Assembly: GCF_002102345.1 (NCBI RefSeq)
Contig: NZ_LQPP01000048.1
Location: forward strand, 1 to 64,000
Source of the DNA: Mycolicibacterium peregrinum
GTDB lineage: Bacteria > Actinomycetota > Actinomycetes > Mycobacteriales > Mycobacteriaceae
DNA: 64,000 bases
Direction of reading: 5' to 3'
Part shown: positions 1 to 8,820 of the stretch, piece by piece
Layout of the letters: every line of letters starts with the position of its first letter
Numbering within the stretch: position 1 is the first letter of the stretch
Translations under genes and position numbers: made by a program
Notes under the pieces: model-generated
The model's database searches: none
Told to the model about the DNA's origin: nothing
The model's input: only the letters and a program-made list of their open reading frames with translations

Positions 1-97
1 GTGGTGGGGGCGGTGGGTCTGCTGCAGCCAAGCCGGGGGCACCAAGGCCAGCGCCGATTGCAGCGCTTACCAGGGCCACCAGCATTCTCATGCTCAT
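1..97 (-). CDS. exported protein, N-terminal fragment (runs off the left edge)
   Basis: Only the first 32 codons are inside the window. They begin with ATG at 97 and encode a classic signal peptide: a short basic start (MSMRM), a hydrophobic stretch rich in Ala, Leu and Gly, and an Ala-Ala-Ala-Asp cleavage region followed by a run of prolines. An AGGTGA ribosome-binding site lies about six bases upstream of the ATG, which supports this start. The mature protein is outside the window, so no function can be given; a Pro-rich secreted mycobacterial protein is the likely class. Confidence 0.6.
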   Translation of the reverse strand, partial: MSMRMLVALVSAAIGAGLGAPGLAAADPPPPP

Positions 98-330
98 CAG
101 GTCACCTTAAGTCGTCGCGTCCTGGCATGCAGTTCCGTCCGACGTATCACTCCCGGCAGGATGTGTGAACCCAGCCGCCTGCTCCAGTGACCCACCCATT
201 CTGCGGCCGGGCCAGGATGTCGCCTGGGTGGTCCTCGCCATTCCAGACCGCGCACTGCAGCTTGCCGGCGCGAGATCCAAGTCGCTGAGATAACCCACGA
301 AACCTTCGATGACGTGGGGCTGCAACCGGA

Positions 331-336
331 TATGGT
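331..336 (+). promoter_or_regulatory. -10 box for the DUF2510 gene, leaderless type
   Basis: TATGGT ends six bases before the ATG at 343. This spacing would put the transcription start at or next to the start codon. The 98-330 stretch upstream shows no other feature I can support. Confidence 0.35.
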
Positions 337-342
337 GCTGAG

Positions 343-807
343 ATGACTGCGGCAATGCCACCTGGCTGGTACGACGATCCGGATGGTTCGCCTGGCTCAG
401 AACGTCGTTGGGACGGCCAGAATTGGACGTCCGAGCGCCGAAGGAAGACCACCAACGTTCCGCCGTACGCGCCGCCACCCGCCCAGATGTCGTATCCGCC
501 TCTGCCGCAGGAGCAACCGCAGTATGCGCAACCTGTAGGGCAGCCACAATATCCGCAACATTATCCGCCACCGCTACCGGGCCAATATGGGACTGTGGCA
601 TCACCGTCCAACCTCTTCTCGATTATTGCCTTTGTGTGCGCGGGGGTTTCAGTACTCTTCTGCCCGATCTTGTTCGGACCTGCCGGCCTTATCCTCGGAG
701 CCGTCGGCCTGACGAAGAAGGAACGCTTTGCACCAATCGCAATCGCCGCGTCCGCCGGCTGCATGATCGCCGGAATGGTGCTCGGAGTGGCGGTATGGAG
801 CTCCTAG
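343..807 (+). CDS. DUF2510 domain membrane protein
   Basis: A 154-residue protein. Residues 5-28 match the short DUF2510 motif (PPGWYDDPDGS, then RRWDGQNWT), common at the N-terminus of actinobacterial membrane proteins. A Pro/Gln/Tyr-rich linker follows (about 43-83), then two predicted membrane helices near the C-terminus (about 90-120 and 127-151) in a DUF4190-like arrangement. The N-terminal domain is expected in the cytoplasm. The function of the family is unknown. The start is supported by the motif beginning at once and by the -10 box just upstream. It stands alone, followed by 134 non-coding bases before the esterase. Confidence 0.75.
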   Translation: MTAAMPPGWYDDPDGSPGSERRWDGQNWTSERRRKTTNVPPYAPPPAQMSYPPLPQEQPQYAQPVGQPQYPQHYPPPLPGQYGTVASPSNLFSIIAFVCAGVSVLFCPILFGPAGLILGAVGLTKKERFAPIAIAASAGCMIAGMVLGVAVWSS

Positions 808-885
808 TCAGACGTTGGACGGACGCTGCGCGAGTCTGTGGCGTCAGCCCAGCTGTTTCGGCAGGTGGTGGTGGTCCCATCTGAC

Positions 886-911
886 GCTCACTCAGCATCC
901 CTCCAGTGAGC
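886..911 (+). terminator. possible hairpin terminator without U-tract
   Basis: GCTCACT and AGTGAGC form a 7-base-pair stem around a 12-base loop, between the DUF2510 gene and the esterase gene. There is no U-run, so this is only a candidate transcript end. Confidence 0.3.
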
Positions 912-941
912 TGACAGCTGGCGCTGATATCAAGAGACCTG

Positions 942-2318
942 ATGCACCAGCTCATTGCACAGATCTCGCTGATCCACGGCTGGTTCCCGGTTGTCGTTCA
1001 GCTGATCGCTGCGTTGCTGCTGGGAGCCGCCGTGGGCTGGCGCACGCCACGATGGCGCACCCACCGACTGCCCGCACTGGTGCTTGCGGCGGCCGTGTTG
1101 GCGGGCGTGACGTACTGGTACATCGACTCGATCGGAGTGGCAGGGAACGCCGGACCACCAGAATTGTGGGTCTGGATCGCGTTGACCGCCCTGGCATTCG
1201 GTGTCGCGGTGGTGGGTTGGATGAGTGCGCGATGGTGGCGCCGTACCGCGTCGGTGGTGGCGATCGGGGCCTGCGGGCTGGCCTGCGCACTCACCCTCAA
1301 TATCTGGGTCGGCTACTTCCCGACCGTGGACGGCATGTGGAAGCAGCTCACCTCGAGTCCACTGCCCGGGCAGACAGACCGCCTGACCGTGACGAAGATG
1401 CAGCTGGCGCACTTCAGGCCACCCAGCGGCGTCCTGGTGCCGGTGACCATCGACTCGCAGGCTTCCGGGTTCAACCACCGCACCGAACTCGTCTACCTCC
1501 CACCGGCGTGGTTCGCCAGCACCCCGCCACCGCAGCTTCCCACAGTCATGATGATCGGCTCGCAACTGAACACCCCTGCGGATTGGTTGCGCGCAGGCAA
1601 CGTGCTGGGCATCCTCGACGGGTTCGCGGCAGCCCACGGCGGCAACGCTCCGGTGTTCGTCTTCGTCGATGCCACCGGCTCATTCGCCAACGACACCGAG
1701 TGCGTCAACGGAGCCCGAGGCAACGCCGCCGACCACCTGACGAAAGATGTGGTCCCATACCTGATCTCCAACTTCGGGGTGCGTGCTGATCGTGACGGGT
1801 GGGGGATTGCGGGCTGGTCGATGGGCGGGACCTGCGCGGTGGATCTCACCCTGATGCACCCTGACATGTTCCGGTCGTTCATCGACATCGCCGGTGACCT
1901 GCGCCCGAACGCGGGGGACAAGGCGCAGACCATCAGCCGGCTGTTCGGCGGAGATGCCGATGCCTGGGCGGCTTACGATCCGGTCACCATCATGCAGAAA
2001 CACGGTCCGTACTCCGATGTGTCGGCGTGGTTCGAGGTGCCGATCTCGCAGCGGGGGACCACTCGCGATCCCACAGCCAATCCCGAGGCCCAGGACGTCG
2101 CCGCGAGCACACTGTGCAATGCGGCCCGCGCCCAAGCGATCACGTGCTCGGTGCAGACCGCCCCGGGCCGCCATGACTGGGCGTTCGCCGCCAACGCCCT
2201 CGGTGCCTCACTGCCGTGGCTGGCCGGTCAGCTCAACACCCCGGGCGTGGAAGAGACCCAGCTGCCGGCGTCGACGCTCGGGCCGCAACCCACGAATGTC
2301 CAGGCCGCCCCGCGTTGA
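942..2318 (+). CDS. membrane-anchored alpha/beta hydrolase (esterase family)
   Basis: A 458-residue protein. Four membrane segments occupy about residues 15-33, 44-62, 76-93 and 103-122. A C-terminal alpha/beta-hydrolase domain of the putative esterase / mycolyltransferase-like family follows. The nucleophile elbow GWSMGG places the catalytic Ser at 293, and a PGRHDW motif near 416 supplies the likely catalytic His. The layout (helical N-terminus, Ser-His hydrolase outside) suggests an enzyme acting on cell-envelope esters. Substrate is unknown; the lack of a mycolyltransferase-type signal peptide argues against a canonical Ag85 protein. Its stop lies 20 bases from that of the convergent monooxygenase gene. 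Confidence 0.75.
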   Translation: MHQLIAQISLIHGWFPVVVQLIAALLLGAAVGWRTPRWRTHRLPALVLAAAVLAGVTYWYIDSIGVAGNAGPPELWVWIALTALAFGVAVVGWMSARWWRRTASVVAIGACGLACALTLNIWVGYFPTVDGMWKQLTSSPLPGQTDRLTVTKMQLAHFRPPSGVLVPVTIDSQASGFNHRTELVYLPPAWFASTPPPQLPTVMMIGSQLNTPADWLRAGNVLGILDGFAAAHGGNAPVFVFVDATGSFANDTECVNGARGNAADHLTKDVVPYLISNFGVRADRDGWGIAGWSMGGTCAVDLTLMHPDMFRSFIDIAGDLRPNAGDKAQTISRLFGGDADAWAAYDPVTIMQKHGPYSDVSAWFEVPISQRGTTRDPTANPEAQDVAASTLCNAARAQAITCSVQTAPGRHDWAFAANALGASLPWLAGQLNTPGVEETQLPASTLGPQPTNVQAAPR

Positions 2319-2338
2319 GACTCTCCGGGTGAGCAGAT

Positions 2339-3790
2339 CTACCGGCCCCGGGCGGGCTGGGCAGCCGTCGAAGCCGACGAGGACGGCAGGGTCGACGGAC
2401 GCTCGGTGATCGTCGAATTCCGCCCGCCCACACGGTAACTGGCACCGCGGTGTTCCTCGGCCAGACGGTCACCGTTGCCGAGGAGCTTGTTGCGCAGGGT
2501 GCCCGGGGCATATTCCGTCTGGTAAGCGCCGCGCGCGGTGAGTTCGGGCACGACGTGGTCGATGAATTCGACGAACGACCCCGGCGTGATCGCATACGCC
2601 AGGTTGAAGCCGTCGACGTCGGTCTCCTCGACCCACTCCTGCAGAGTGTCGGCGACGTGCACGCCCGACCCGACGATGCGCGGCCCCATGCCGCCGATCT
2701 CACCCCATTCAGCGATATCGCGTACGTTCCACTCGCCACCCTTGTCAGATGCAGACTGAAATGCCTTGACCGCCGAGAGGATTGCGTTGGAATCGACGTT
2801 GCCGATCGGCTCGTCGAGACCATAGCGGGCCAGGTCGACGCCCATCCACCCGGACATGAACACCAGTGCGCCCTCGGGATCGCCGTAGGCCAGATACTCC
2901 GCGTGCTTGGCGTGGGCTTCCTCATCGGTCTCGCCGGTGATGATGGTGGTCAGGTTGAAGATCTTGGCCGAGTAGGGGTCGCGGCCGGCCAACTCGAGCT
3001 CGGCGCGGATCGTGGAAACCGTCTCGCGCAGAAGCGCTTTGGTGGGTGCGGCGGTGAAGATGGCTTCGGCGTTCTCGGCGGCGAAGCGGACGCCACGCGG
3101 CGAGGAGCCGGCCTGGTAGATGACCGGGGTTCGCTGCAGCGAGGGTTCGGCCAGATGTACCCCCGGGACGCTGAAATGTGTTCCGGAATGGCCGATGTGG
3201 TGCACCTTGGCCGGGTCGGTGAAGACGCCGCGTTCAGCGTCGCGCACCACCGCGCCATCCTCCCAGGAGCCCTCCCACAGCTTGTAGAGAACTTCGAGAT
3301 ACTCGTCGGCATGGTCGTAACGCGCATCGTGCGCCGGCTGATCGGTCTGGCCCATATTGCGCGCCGCGGCAGGAAGATATCCGGTCACGACGTTCCATCC
3401 GACCCGACCGTTGGTCAGGTGATCCAGTGTCGACATCCGTCGGGCGAAGGGATACGGATGCTCGAATCCCGTTCCTGTGGTGATGCCGAAGCCCAGGTTC
3501 TCGGTCACGAGCGCCATCGCCGACACCAGCAGCATCGGGTCGCCCACCGGGATCTGCGCGGCCTGGCGGATCGCCGCTTCATCACTGGCGCCGTAAACGT
3601 CGTACGTGCCCAGCACGTCGGCGATGAACAGGCCGTCAAAACGCCCGCGCTCCAACAACTTCGCCAGTTCGGTCCAGTAGGTGATGTCCTTGTAGCGCCA
3701 GGACTGATCCTCCGGGTGACGCCACAGTCCCGGGGACTGATGGGCGACGCAGTTCATGTCGAAGGCGTTGAAGCGGATCACACGAGTCAC
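2339..3790 (-). CDS. FMN-dependent monooxygenase, NtaA/SnaA/DszA family
   Basis: A luciferase-like flavin-dependent monooxygenase of the NtaA/SnaA/DszA group, enzymes that use FMNH2 from a separate reductase to oxidise nitrilotriacetate, sulfur heterocycles and similar compounds. Family marks are the N-terminal FNAFDMNC and SPGLWRHP, the FDGLFIADVLGTYDVYG stretch, and GFGITTGTGFEHPYPFARR with TNGRVGWNVVTGY downstream. Length (483 residues) is normal. I chose the GTG at 3790 (VTRVIRF) because relatives start there; a GTG at 3826 would add 12 residues. No flavin reductase gene lies nearby. Substrate cannot be deduced from sequence. Confidence 0.8.
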   Translation of the reverse strand: MTRVIRFNAFDMNCVAHQSPGLWRHPEDQSWRYKDITYWTELAKLLERGRFDGLFIADVLGTYDVYGASDEAAIRQAAQIPVGDPMLLVSAMALVTENLGFGITTGTGFEHPYPFARRMSTLDHLTNGRVGWNVVTGYLPAAARNMGQTDQPAHDARYDHADEYLEVLYKLWEGSWEDGAVVRDAERGVFTDPAKVHHIGHSGTHFSVPGVHLAEPSLQRTPVIYQAGSSPRGVRFAAENAEAIFTAAPTKALLRETVSTIRAELELAGRDPYSAKIFNLTTIITGETDEEAHAKHAEYLAYGDPEGALVFMSGWMGVDLARYGLDEPIGNVDSNAILSAVKAFQSASDKGGEWNVRDIAEWGEIGGMGPRIVGSGVHVADTLQEWVEETDVDGFNLAYAITPGSFVEFIDHVVPELTARGAYQTEYAPGTLRNKLLGNGDRLAEEHRGASYRVGGRNSTITERPSTLPSSSASTAAQPARGR

Positions 3791-3934
3791 TGTGCCGAGG
3801 ATGCCCGGGCGCCGGGGCACGGTCACCGGTTGCGCTCAGCGGGATTGTTTTTGGTGGTGAATCACGAATGAATGCCCTGCCAACTGTCGGCGCGTCCAGT
3901 GGTGGGTTGGCCGGGGAGCCGCGAAACTTACCGG

Positions 3935-4285
3935 GTGTCAACCAAGTCGCTGCTGATCTCGGTTCTGAACTGGCTGCGTGCCGGCTACCCGGAAGGGGTC
4001 CCGGGCACCGACCGAGTGCCGTTGCTCGCGCTGCTGCGGGCCACTCCGCTCACCGAGGAGCAGGTGGCCGAGGTAGTGCGCAACCTCGCTGAGGCCGCAG
4101 CGCCTGCCGACATCGACCATCCCATCGACCGCGACGACATCGCGGAATTCATCTCCGAAGTCACCGACCACGACGCCGGCCCGGAGAACATCGCGCGGGT
4201 GGCGGCAAAACTGGCCGCCGCGGGCTGGCCGCTGGCCGGTGTCGAGCTGCAGACCGGCGCCGACCAGGACTCAGAAGCCGGATAA
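3935..4285 (+). CDS. DUF3349 family protein (Rv3046c-like)
   Basis: A 116-residue DUF3349 protein, a small helical family nearly confined to mycobacteria and relatives, of unknown function. The family signature LRAGYPEGVP near the N-terminus and LLALLRATPLTEEQV just after are clear. The GTG at 3935 is preferred over an ATG at 3872 because the domain begins right after it. In M. tuberculosis the equivalent gene (Rv3046c) is also next to adhC, which supports orthology. It converges on adhC across a hairpin. Confidence 0.75.
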   Translation: MSTKSLLISVLNWLRAGYPEGVPGTDRVPLLALLRATPLTEEQVAEVVRNLAEAAAPADIDHPIDRDDIAEFISEVTDHDAGPENIARVAAKLAAAGWPLAGVELQTGADQDSEAG

Positions 4286-4288
4286 CGC

Positions 4289-4331
4289 ACGCCGCGGATT
4301 GCAGTCACCAGGTGACCACAATCCGCGGCGT
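4289..4331. terminator. long hairpin between convergent genes (bidirectional terminator)
   Basis: ACGCCGCGGATTG at 4289-4301 pairs perfectly with CAATCCGCGGCGT at 4319-4331. The intervening bases hold a second palindrome, GTCACC-A-GGTGAC. The structure sits between the stops of the DUF3349 gene and adhC, so it can end transcripts from both sides. No U-tract is present on either strand. Confidence 0.7.
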
Positions 4332-4350
4332 TGACGGAAAAAGCCGGGAC

Positions 4351-5400
4351 TCAGCCGCGCAGCGAGGCGGTGTCGATCACGAAGCGGTACCGCACGTCAC
4401 TGGCGAGCACACGCTCGTAGGCCTCGTTGATGTAATCGGGCTGGATGATCTCGATCTCGGGGGTCACGTCGTGCTCGGCGCAGAAGTCGAGCATCTCCTG
4501 GGTCTCCGGGATTCCGCCGATCATCGAACCGGACAGGCTGCGGCGGTAGGCGCCCAGCGGGAAGAACGGCACCACCAGCGGCTTCTCCGGCGCGCCGAGT
4601 TCGACCAGGGTCCCGTCGGTCTTGAGCAGGCCGAGGTAGGCGCCGAGGTCCAGATTCGCCGACACGGTGTTGAGGATCAGATCGAACTGACCGGCCAGCT
4701 TGCGGAAGGTGTCCGGGTCGCTGGTCGCGTAGTACTCGTCGGCGCCCAGTCGGAGGCCGTCTTCCATCTTCTTCAGCGACTGCGACAGCACGGTGACGTG
4801 CGCGCCCATCGCGTGCGCGAGCTTGACCCCCATGTGGCCCAGTCCGCCGAGGCCGATCACGGCGATCTTCTTACCCGGCCCGGCGTTCCAGTGGCGCAGG
4901 GGCGAGAACAGGGTGACACCCGCGCACAGCAGTGGAGCGGCCTTGTCCAGGGGGATGCTGTCGGGGATGCGCAGGACGTAGTTCTCGTCGACCACGATCG
5001 CGCCGCTGTACCCGCCGTAGGTGGGGGTGCCGTCGCGCCCGGTCGCGTTGTAGGTGCCGATCATGCCGCTGCCGGTGCAGTACTGCTCAAGACCGGCCTT
5101 GCAGTTGTCGCACTCCCGGCAGGAGTCGACGAAACAGCCGACGCCGACATGGTCGCCGACCTTGTACTTGGTGACCTCGGAACCGACCTCGGTAACCACA
5201 CCGGCGATCTCGTGCCCGGCGACCACCGGGTAGTTCGGCGTACCCCATTCGCCCTTCACGGTATGGATGTCGGAGTGACAGATGCCGGCGAAGTGGATGT
5301 CGAAGGCCACGTCATGCGGCCCTACCTCGCGGCGCGTGATGGTGGTCTTGGCCAGCGGTTCGGTCGCCGAGTTGGCGGCGTAGGCGTAAACAGTGCTCAT
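4351..5400 (-). CDS. adhC: NAD(P)-dependent zinc alcohol dehydrogenase AdhC
   Basis: A 349-residue medium-chain zinc alcohol dehydrogenase of the cinnamyl alcohol dehydrogenase group, which reduces aldehydes or oxidises alcohols with NADP(H). Catalytic zinc ligands are in the GICHSDIH and GHE motifs. The structural zinc lobe is Cys-rich (SCRECDNCKAGLEQYC). The nucleotide-binding motif is GLGGLGHMG near the middle. Start: the ATG at 5400 has GAGGG seven bases upstream; the TTG one codon earlier is less likely. In M. tuberculosis adhC (Rv3045) lies next to fecB; here about 13 kb of other genes separate them. Confidence 0.9.
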   Translation of the reverse strand: MSTVYAYAANSATEPLAKTTITRREVGPHDVAFDIHFAGICHSDIHTVKGEWGTPNYPVVAGHEIAGVVTEVGSEVTKYKVGDHVGVGCFVDSCRECDNCKAGLEQYCTGSGMIGTYNATGRDGTPTYGGYSGAIVVDENYVLRIPDSIPLDKAAPLLCAGVTLFSPLRHWNAGPGKKIAVIGLGGLGHMGVKLAHAMGAHVTVLSQSLKKMEDGLRLGADEYYATSDPDTFRKLAGQFDLILNTVSANLDLGAYLGLLKTDGTLVELGAPEKPLVVPFFPLGAYRRSLSGSMIGGIPETQEMLDFCAEHDVTPEIEIIQPDYINEAYERVLASDVRYRFVIDTASLRG

Positions 5401-5562
5401 CAAAGCCCTCTTTGCTCGTCGTCTGTACGTATCCCGGAAAAGATTAGTCCGGTTAACTGATCACTGCCTGTGACGGCAGTCCGCAGCGTGCAACGACGCA
5501 GGCAGCAGAGGTAATCCCGCTATCCCGTGTGACATATCTCCCGGATCGTCACCGGAAGCGGG

Positions 5563-5838
5563 TCAGAGCCCAGGTGCGCGGAAGGACCCGTTGAAGGAGA
5601 CCCGCTCGCAGCGGATGAGCCCGGCGAGGGTGTAGGGGTCGCGCGCGATCAAGTCTTCGACCGCTTCTTCGCTGAGGTCTGCGGTGATCAGCACGGCACC
5701 GGTCCCCGATTCAAGGCGTCCCGCCAGCACAATGCGGCCCGCGGCGACTTCTTCCTCGAGCCACGCCAGGTGGGCGGGACGAGTCTGGTCGACGACGTCG
5801 GCGGGTTGGGTGTACGTGGTGGTGAGGACGTGGAACAT
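5563..5838 (-). CDS. YciI-like protein
   Basis: A 91-residue YCII-domain protein with the ferredoxin-like pattern of the family: a His-Leu-Ala-Trp segment near the N-terminus (HLAWLEEEVAAGRIVLAG) and a DPYTLAGL motif toward the C-terminus. YciI proteins are small, often dimeric, and mostly of unknown role; some relatives act in breakdown of chlorinated or ureide-like compounds. It starts 10 bases after the TetR gene stop, so the two are probably co-transcribed. The start at 5838 matches the usual beginning of the domain. Confidence 0.75.
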   Translation of the reverse strand: MFHVLTTTYTQPADVVDQTRPAHLAWLEEEVAAGRIVLAGRLESGTGAVLITADLSEEAVEDLIARDPYTLAGLIRCERVSFNGSFRAPGL

Positions 5839-5848
5839 GCCATGCAGA

Positions 5849-6526
5849 CTACGGGTCGCATCCGGCGTTCCTGTTATGTCTGTCGATCTCCCGGTGTGTG
5901 CGAGGCCGCAGCGTTGCAGCCGCGTCGCCAGGGATGCCCAGGACCCGCATGCAGGCATCGGCGACATGAAACGGCATCTCGGATCGCTCCGGACCGTCCG
6001 GCATCGACCACACGTTGACCAACGATTCGACGAGCCGGAACGGGAGATCAGCGGCGGCTTCGTGAACGCCGGTCCGCCGGCTCAGCGCGCGACTCAACGA
6101 CAGATAGTGCGACCGTAACCGCTCCCGGTCCGACCAGAACGGTTCGAGCTTGGCTTCACGCAATTCGGGCAGCAGGTAGAGCGCGCCGAGGTTCCAACGG
6201 CCGGACATCAGCTGGGCGCCGTCGAACGCCGCCAAGGCGTGCAGATGTTCGTCGGCGGTCAATGCGGGTTCGGTGCCCAGCAGGCTCGGGATGAACTCGA
6301 GGGTCGGCGCAACAGTCTGCTCAAGCAGTGCGCACAGAATGTCGTCTTTGGTCCTGAAGTAGTGGTACAGGGACGCTTGGCGGACGCCGACCGCTTCGGC
6401 GATCGCCCGCGTAGAGGTTCCTGAATAGCCGGCGGTGGTGAACAATTCGCCTGCAGCATCGAGGATTTCGTCGCGCGCAGTTACCCCCTGCCGGCGTTGG
6501 GCCTGCGTACGTGGTCGTCCCGCCAT
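5849..6526 (-). CDS. TetR family regulator, likely controls the divergent ureide-like operon
   Basis: A 225-residue TetR-type repressor. The N-terminal DNA-binding domain (about 16-62) carries the expected helix-turn-helix pattern, with GYSGTSTRAIAEAVGVRQ and SLYHYFRTKDDIL. The C-terminal ligand domain is unspecific. It is divergent from the 11-gene operon starting at 6751, with 224 bases between. That region holds two palindromes suited to TetR binding (6572-6587 and 6681-6694). The inducer may be the imported ureide or a breakdown product; this is inferred from position only. Confidence 0.85.
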   Translation of the reverse strand: MAGRPRTQAQRRQGVTARDEILDAAGELFTTAGYSGTSTRAIAEAVGVRQASLYHYFRTKDDILCALLEQTVAPTLEFIPSLLGTEPALTADEHLHALAAFDGAQLMSGRWNLGALYLLPELREAKLEPFWSDRERLRSHYLSLSRALSRRTGVHEAAADLPFRLVESLVNVWSMPDGPERSEMPFHVADACMRVLGIPGDAAATLRPRTHREIDRHNRNAGCDP

Positions 6527-6571
6527 ATAGCCATGGTTGGTCTTCGGACGACGAAGGGCCAGCCCACCGGG

Positions 6572-6587
6572 TATCGGTCACTCGATA
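6572..6587. promoter_or_regulatory. candidate TetR operator, inverted repeat
   Basis: TATCG and CGATA form a perfect inverted repeat with a six-base spacer (GTCACT). It lies 46 bases upstream of the TetR start and is well placed for autoregulation. Confidence 0.4.
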
Positions 6588-6680
6588 GAAACGCGTGACA
6601 CGCAACGGTTACCGGACCCGTGAATTCCTTTACAGCTCATTAACGCCTGTGACACCCGACGACTGCGCCACCGGTGAAAA

Positions 6681-6694
6681 CTGTCGCTCGACAG
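6681..6694. promoter_or_regulatory. candidate operator, inverted repeat upstream of the operon
   Basis: CTGTCG-CT-CGACAG is a perfect 14-base palindrome, 56 bases before the first operon gene. It could bind the divergent TetR protein or another dimeric regulator. It does not share sequence with the 6572 repeat. Confidence 0.4.
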
Positions 6695-6750
6695 GCTGCG
6701 GCACAACGATGGTGGCGCGGAATCGCCAAATCGCTTCTGGGAGGCCCACG

Positions 6751-8820
6751 ATGGCTGAGGCCACGATCGACATGACCTTTCCCGTGGCCCGTCCCGCGGC
6801 CTTCGACACCGTTGGCGCCCCAGACGACGATTCGGCACTGCGAGCTGGGCCTACGTCACCCGCCACACCGCAGCCTGTCGCCACCATCGCCGATCTGCGC
6901 GTCACCTTTCGTCGCAGCGGCCGCGACGTCCACGCGCTGCGCGGGGTGTCACTGTCCATCGCGCCGGGGGAGATCATCGGACTTGTCGGTGAATCCGGTT
7001 CCGGCAAAACCGTTCTGGGCTTCACCATGCTCGGTCTACTGCCCAAGAGTGCCAAGGTCGACGGCACGGTCCGGGTGGCGAACTCCGATATGGTCGACGG
7101 CGGAACCAAGGCGTTGCGTAAGGTGCGCCGCCTCGACCTCGGTGCGGTGTTCCAGGATCCGATGACCTCGCTCAACCCGACGATGCGGATCGGCAAGCAG
7201 GTGGCGGAGGCGGCCGGCAGCGAGCACGAGGCGCTGCGTCTGCTCACCGCGGTCGGCATTCCGGAACCCAAACGCCGCATGCGGGCATATCCGCACGAAC
7301 TCTCCGGCGGGTTGCGTCAGCGGGTGATGATCGCGATGGCGGTCGCAGGGGACCCCGAACTCGTCATCGCCGACGAGCCCACCACAGCGCTCGATGTCAC
7401 GGTGCAAGCCCAGGTGTTACGGCTGCTGCAACGGCTGCGGGACGAGATCGGTTGCAGCATCGTGCTGATCACCCACGACCTGGGGGTTGCCGCTCAGATC
7501 TCGGACCGCATCGCGGTGCTCTACGCCGGGCGTATCGCCGAAATCGGCCCCGCCGCCGAGGTGCTGGCCAGCCCAGCCCATCCCTATACGAAAGGACTGC
7601 TGGCCAGTCGGCTCACCCTGGACACCGCACGGGACCGGAAGCTCGCGGCGCTGCCCGGCGCGGTGCCCAGCCCGGCGTCGCCGTTGCCCGGATGTGCCTT
7701 CCAGCCACGGTGTGCCGTTGCCTCCGGGGACTGTTCGACGTCGCTACCGGAACCCGTTGTGGTTGCGGCGGAACGGGTCAGTGCGTGTATCCGGCCGATG
7801 GCGGACTTCGCCGGCACGGCGGGACCCTCGACCGCTGATGCCGGGGAACTGTTCGCGACCAAGGCCACGGAGCCGGTCGACTCCGAGCAGCCGCCGGCTG
7901 TGGCGCTGGCCAATGTCGCCAAGACGTTCGCGGTATCGCGACGGTGGCTGGATCGTTCGGCGGACAATCACGGGAAGCTGCACGCGCTGCGCGGCGTGAC
8001 CATGCGTGTGCGCCAGGGCGAATCCGTGGCATTGGTCGGGGAGAGCGGTTCGGGTAAGTCGACACTGTTGCGGATCATCGCCGGGCTGGAAAGTCCGACC
8101 TCGGGATCTGTCCAGGTGGCCGGCGGTCAACGCCCGCAGATGGTCTTCCAGGACGCCGGCGCATCGCTGACACCCTGGTTGACGGTCGGTGAGCTGATCG
8201 CCGAACGCCTGCGCGGCACCAAGATGTCGGCGGGTTCGCGGCGCACCGCCGTGGCGGAGGTACTCGACCGGGTCGGTCTCCCCGCCGAGGTGGCCAAGGC
8301 GCGCTCAGGAGAGCTGTCCGGCGGTCAGCGCCAACGGGTCTCGCTCGCTCGGGCCACCGTCGTACCCCCGTCGGTGCTGCTGTGCGACGAGCCGACCAGT
8401 GCGCTGGACGTGTCGTTGGCGGCATCCGTCCTCAACCTGATCGGGGACTTGCGCCGCAGTCTGGACATGTCCGTCGTCTTCGTCACCCACGATCTGTCCG
8501 TCGCCCGGGTGGTGGCCGACCGGATCGCCGTGATGTACCTGGGTCGCATCGTCGAGATCGGACCCGCGGATCGTGTGATCGGCGACCCGGCCCATCCGTA
8601 CACCCGGGCGCTCGTCGACGCGATCCCCGACCTGGGCCGCGAATCACACGTGCTGCCCGGCGAGCCGGCCAGCCCGCTGTCGCCGCCGGATGGCTGCGCA
8701 TTCCATCCGAGATGCCCGATCTCGGTACCGGCATGTGGCGGCAGTGAACTCGACGTCCGGCTGGAGGGCACACCGGGCAACCCCCATCTCGTTGCATGTA
8801 TCGAAAGGCGGGCGGTCTGA
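6751..8820 (+). CDS. dipeptide-type ABC transporter, fused double ATPase
   Basis: A 689-residue protein that joins two ATP-binding cassettes of the Dpp/Opp type, equivalent to DppD and DppF in one chain. Cassette 1 has Walker A GESGSGKT near residue 80 and signature LSGGLRQR near 184. Cassette 2 has GESGSGKST near 430 and LSGGQRQR near 521. Both end in the C-terminal Cys-rich motif of peptide importers (CAFQPRC and CAFHPRC). The ATG at 6751 has GGGAGG eight bases upstream; an open frame continues to 6595 but lacks such a site. It energises import together with the next permeases and the lipoprotein at 11340. Confidence 0.9.
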   Translation: MAEATIDMTFPVARPAAFDTVGAPDDDSALRAGPTSPATPQPVATIADLRVTFRRSGRDVHALRGVSLSIAPGEIIGLVGESGSGKTVLGFTMLGLLPKSAKVDGTVRVANSDMVDGGTKALRKVRRLDLGAVFQDPMTSLNPTMRIGKQVAEAAGSEHEALRLLTAVGIPEPKRRMRAYPHELSGGLRQRVMIAMAVAGDPELVIADEPTTALDVTVQAQVLRLLQRLRDEIGCSIVLITHDLGVAAQISDRIAVLYAGRIAEIGPAAEVLASPAHPYTKGLLASRLTLDTARDRKLAALPGAVPSPASPLPGCAFQPRCAVASGDCSTSLPEPVVVAAERVSACIRPMADFAGTAGPSTADAGELFATKATEPVDSEQPPAVALANVAKTFAVSRRWLDRSADNHGKLHALRGVTMRVRQGESVALVGESGSGKSTLLRIIAGLESPTSGSVQVAGGQRPQMVFQDAGASLTPWLTVGELIAERLRGTKMSAGSRRTAVAEVLDRVGLPAEVAKARSGELSGGQRQRVSLARATVVPPSVLLCDEPTSALDVSLAASVLNLIGDLRRSLDMSVVFVTHDLSVARVVADRIAVMYLGRIVEIGPADRVIGDPAHPYTRALVDAIPDLGRESHVLPGEPASPLSPPDGCAFHPRCPISVPACGGSELDVRLEGTPGNPHLVACIERRAV

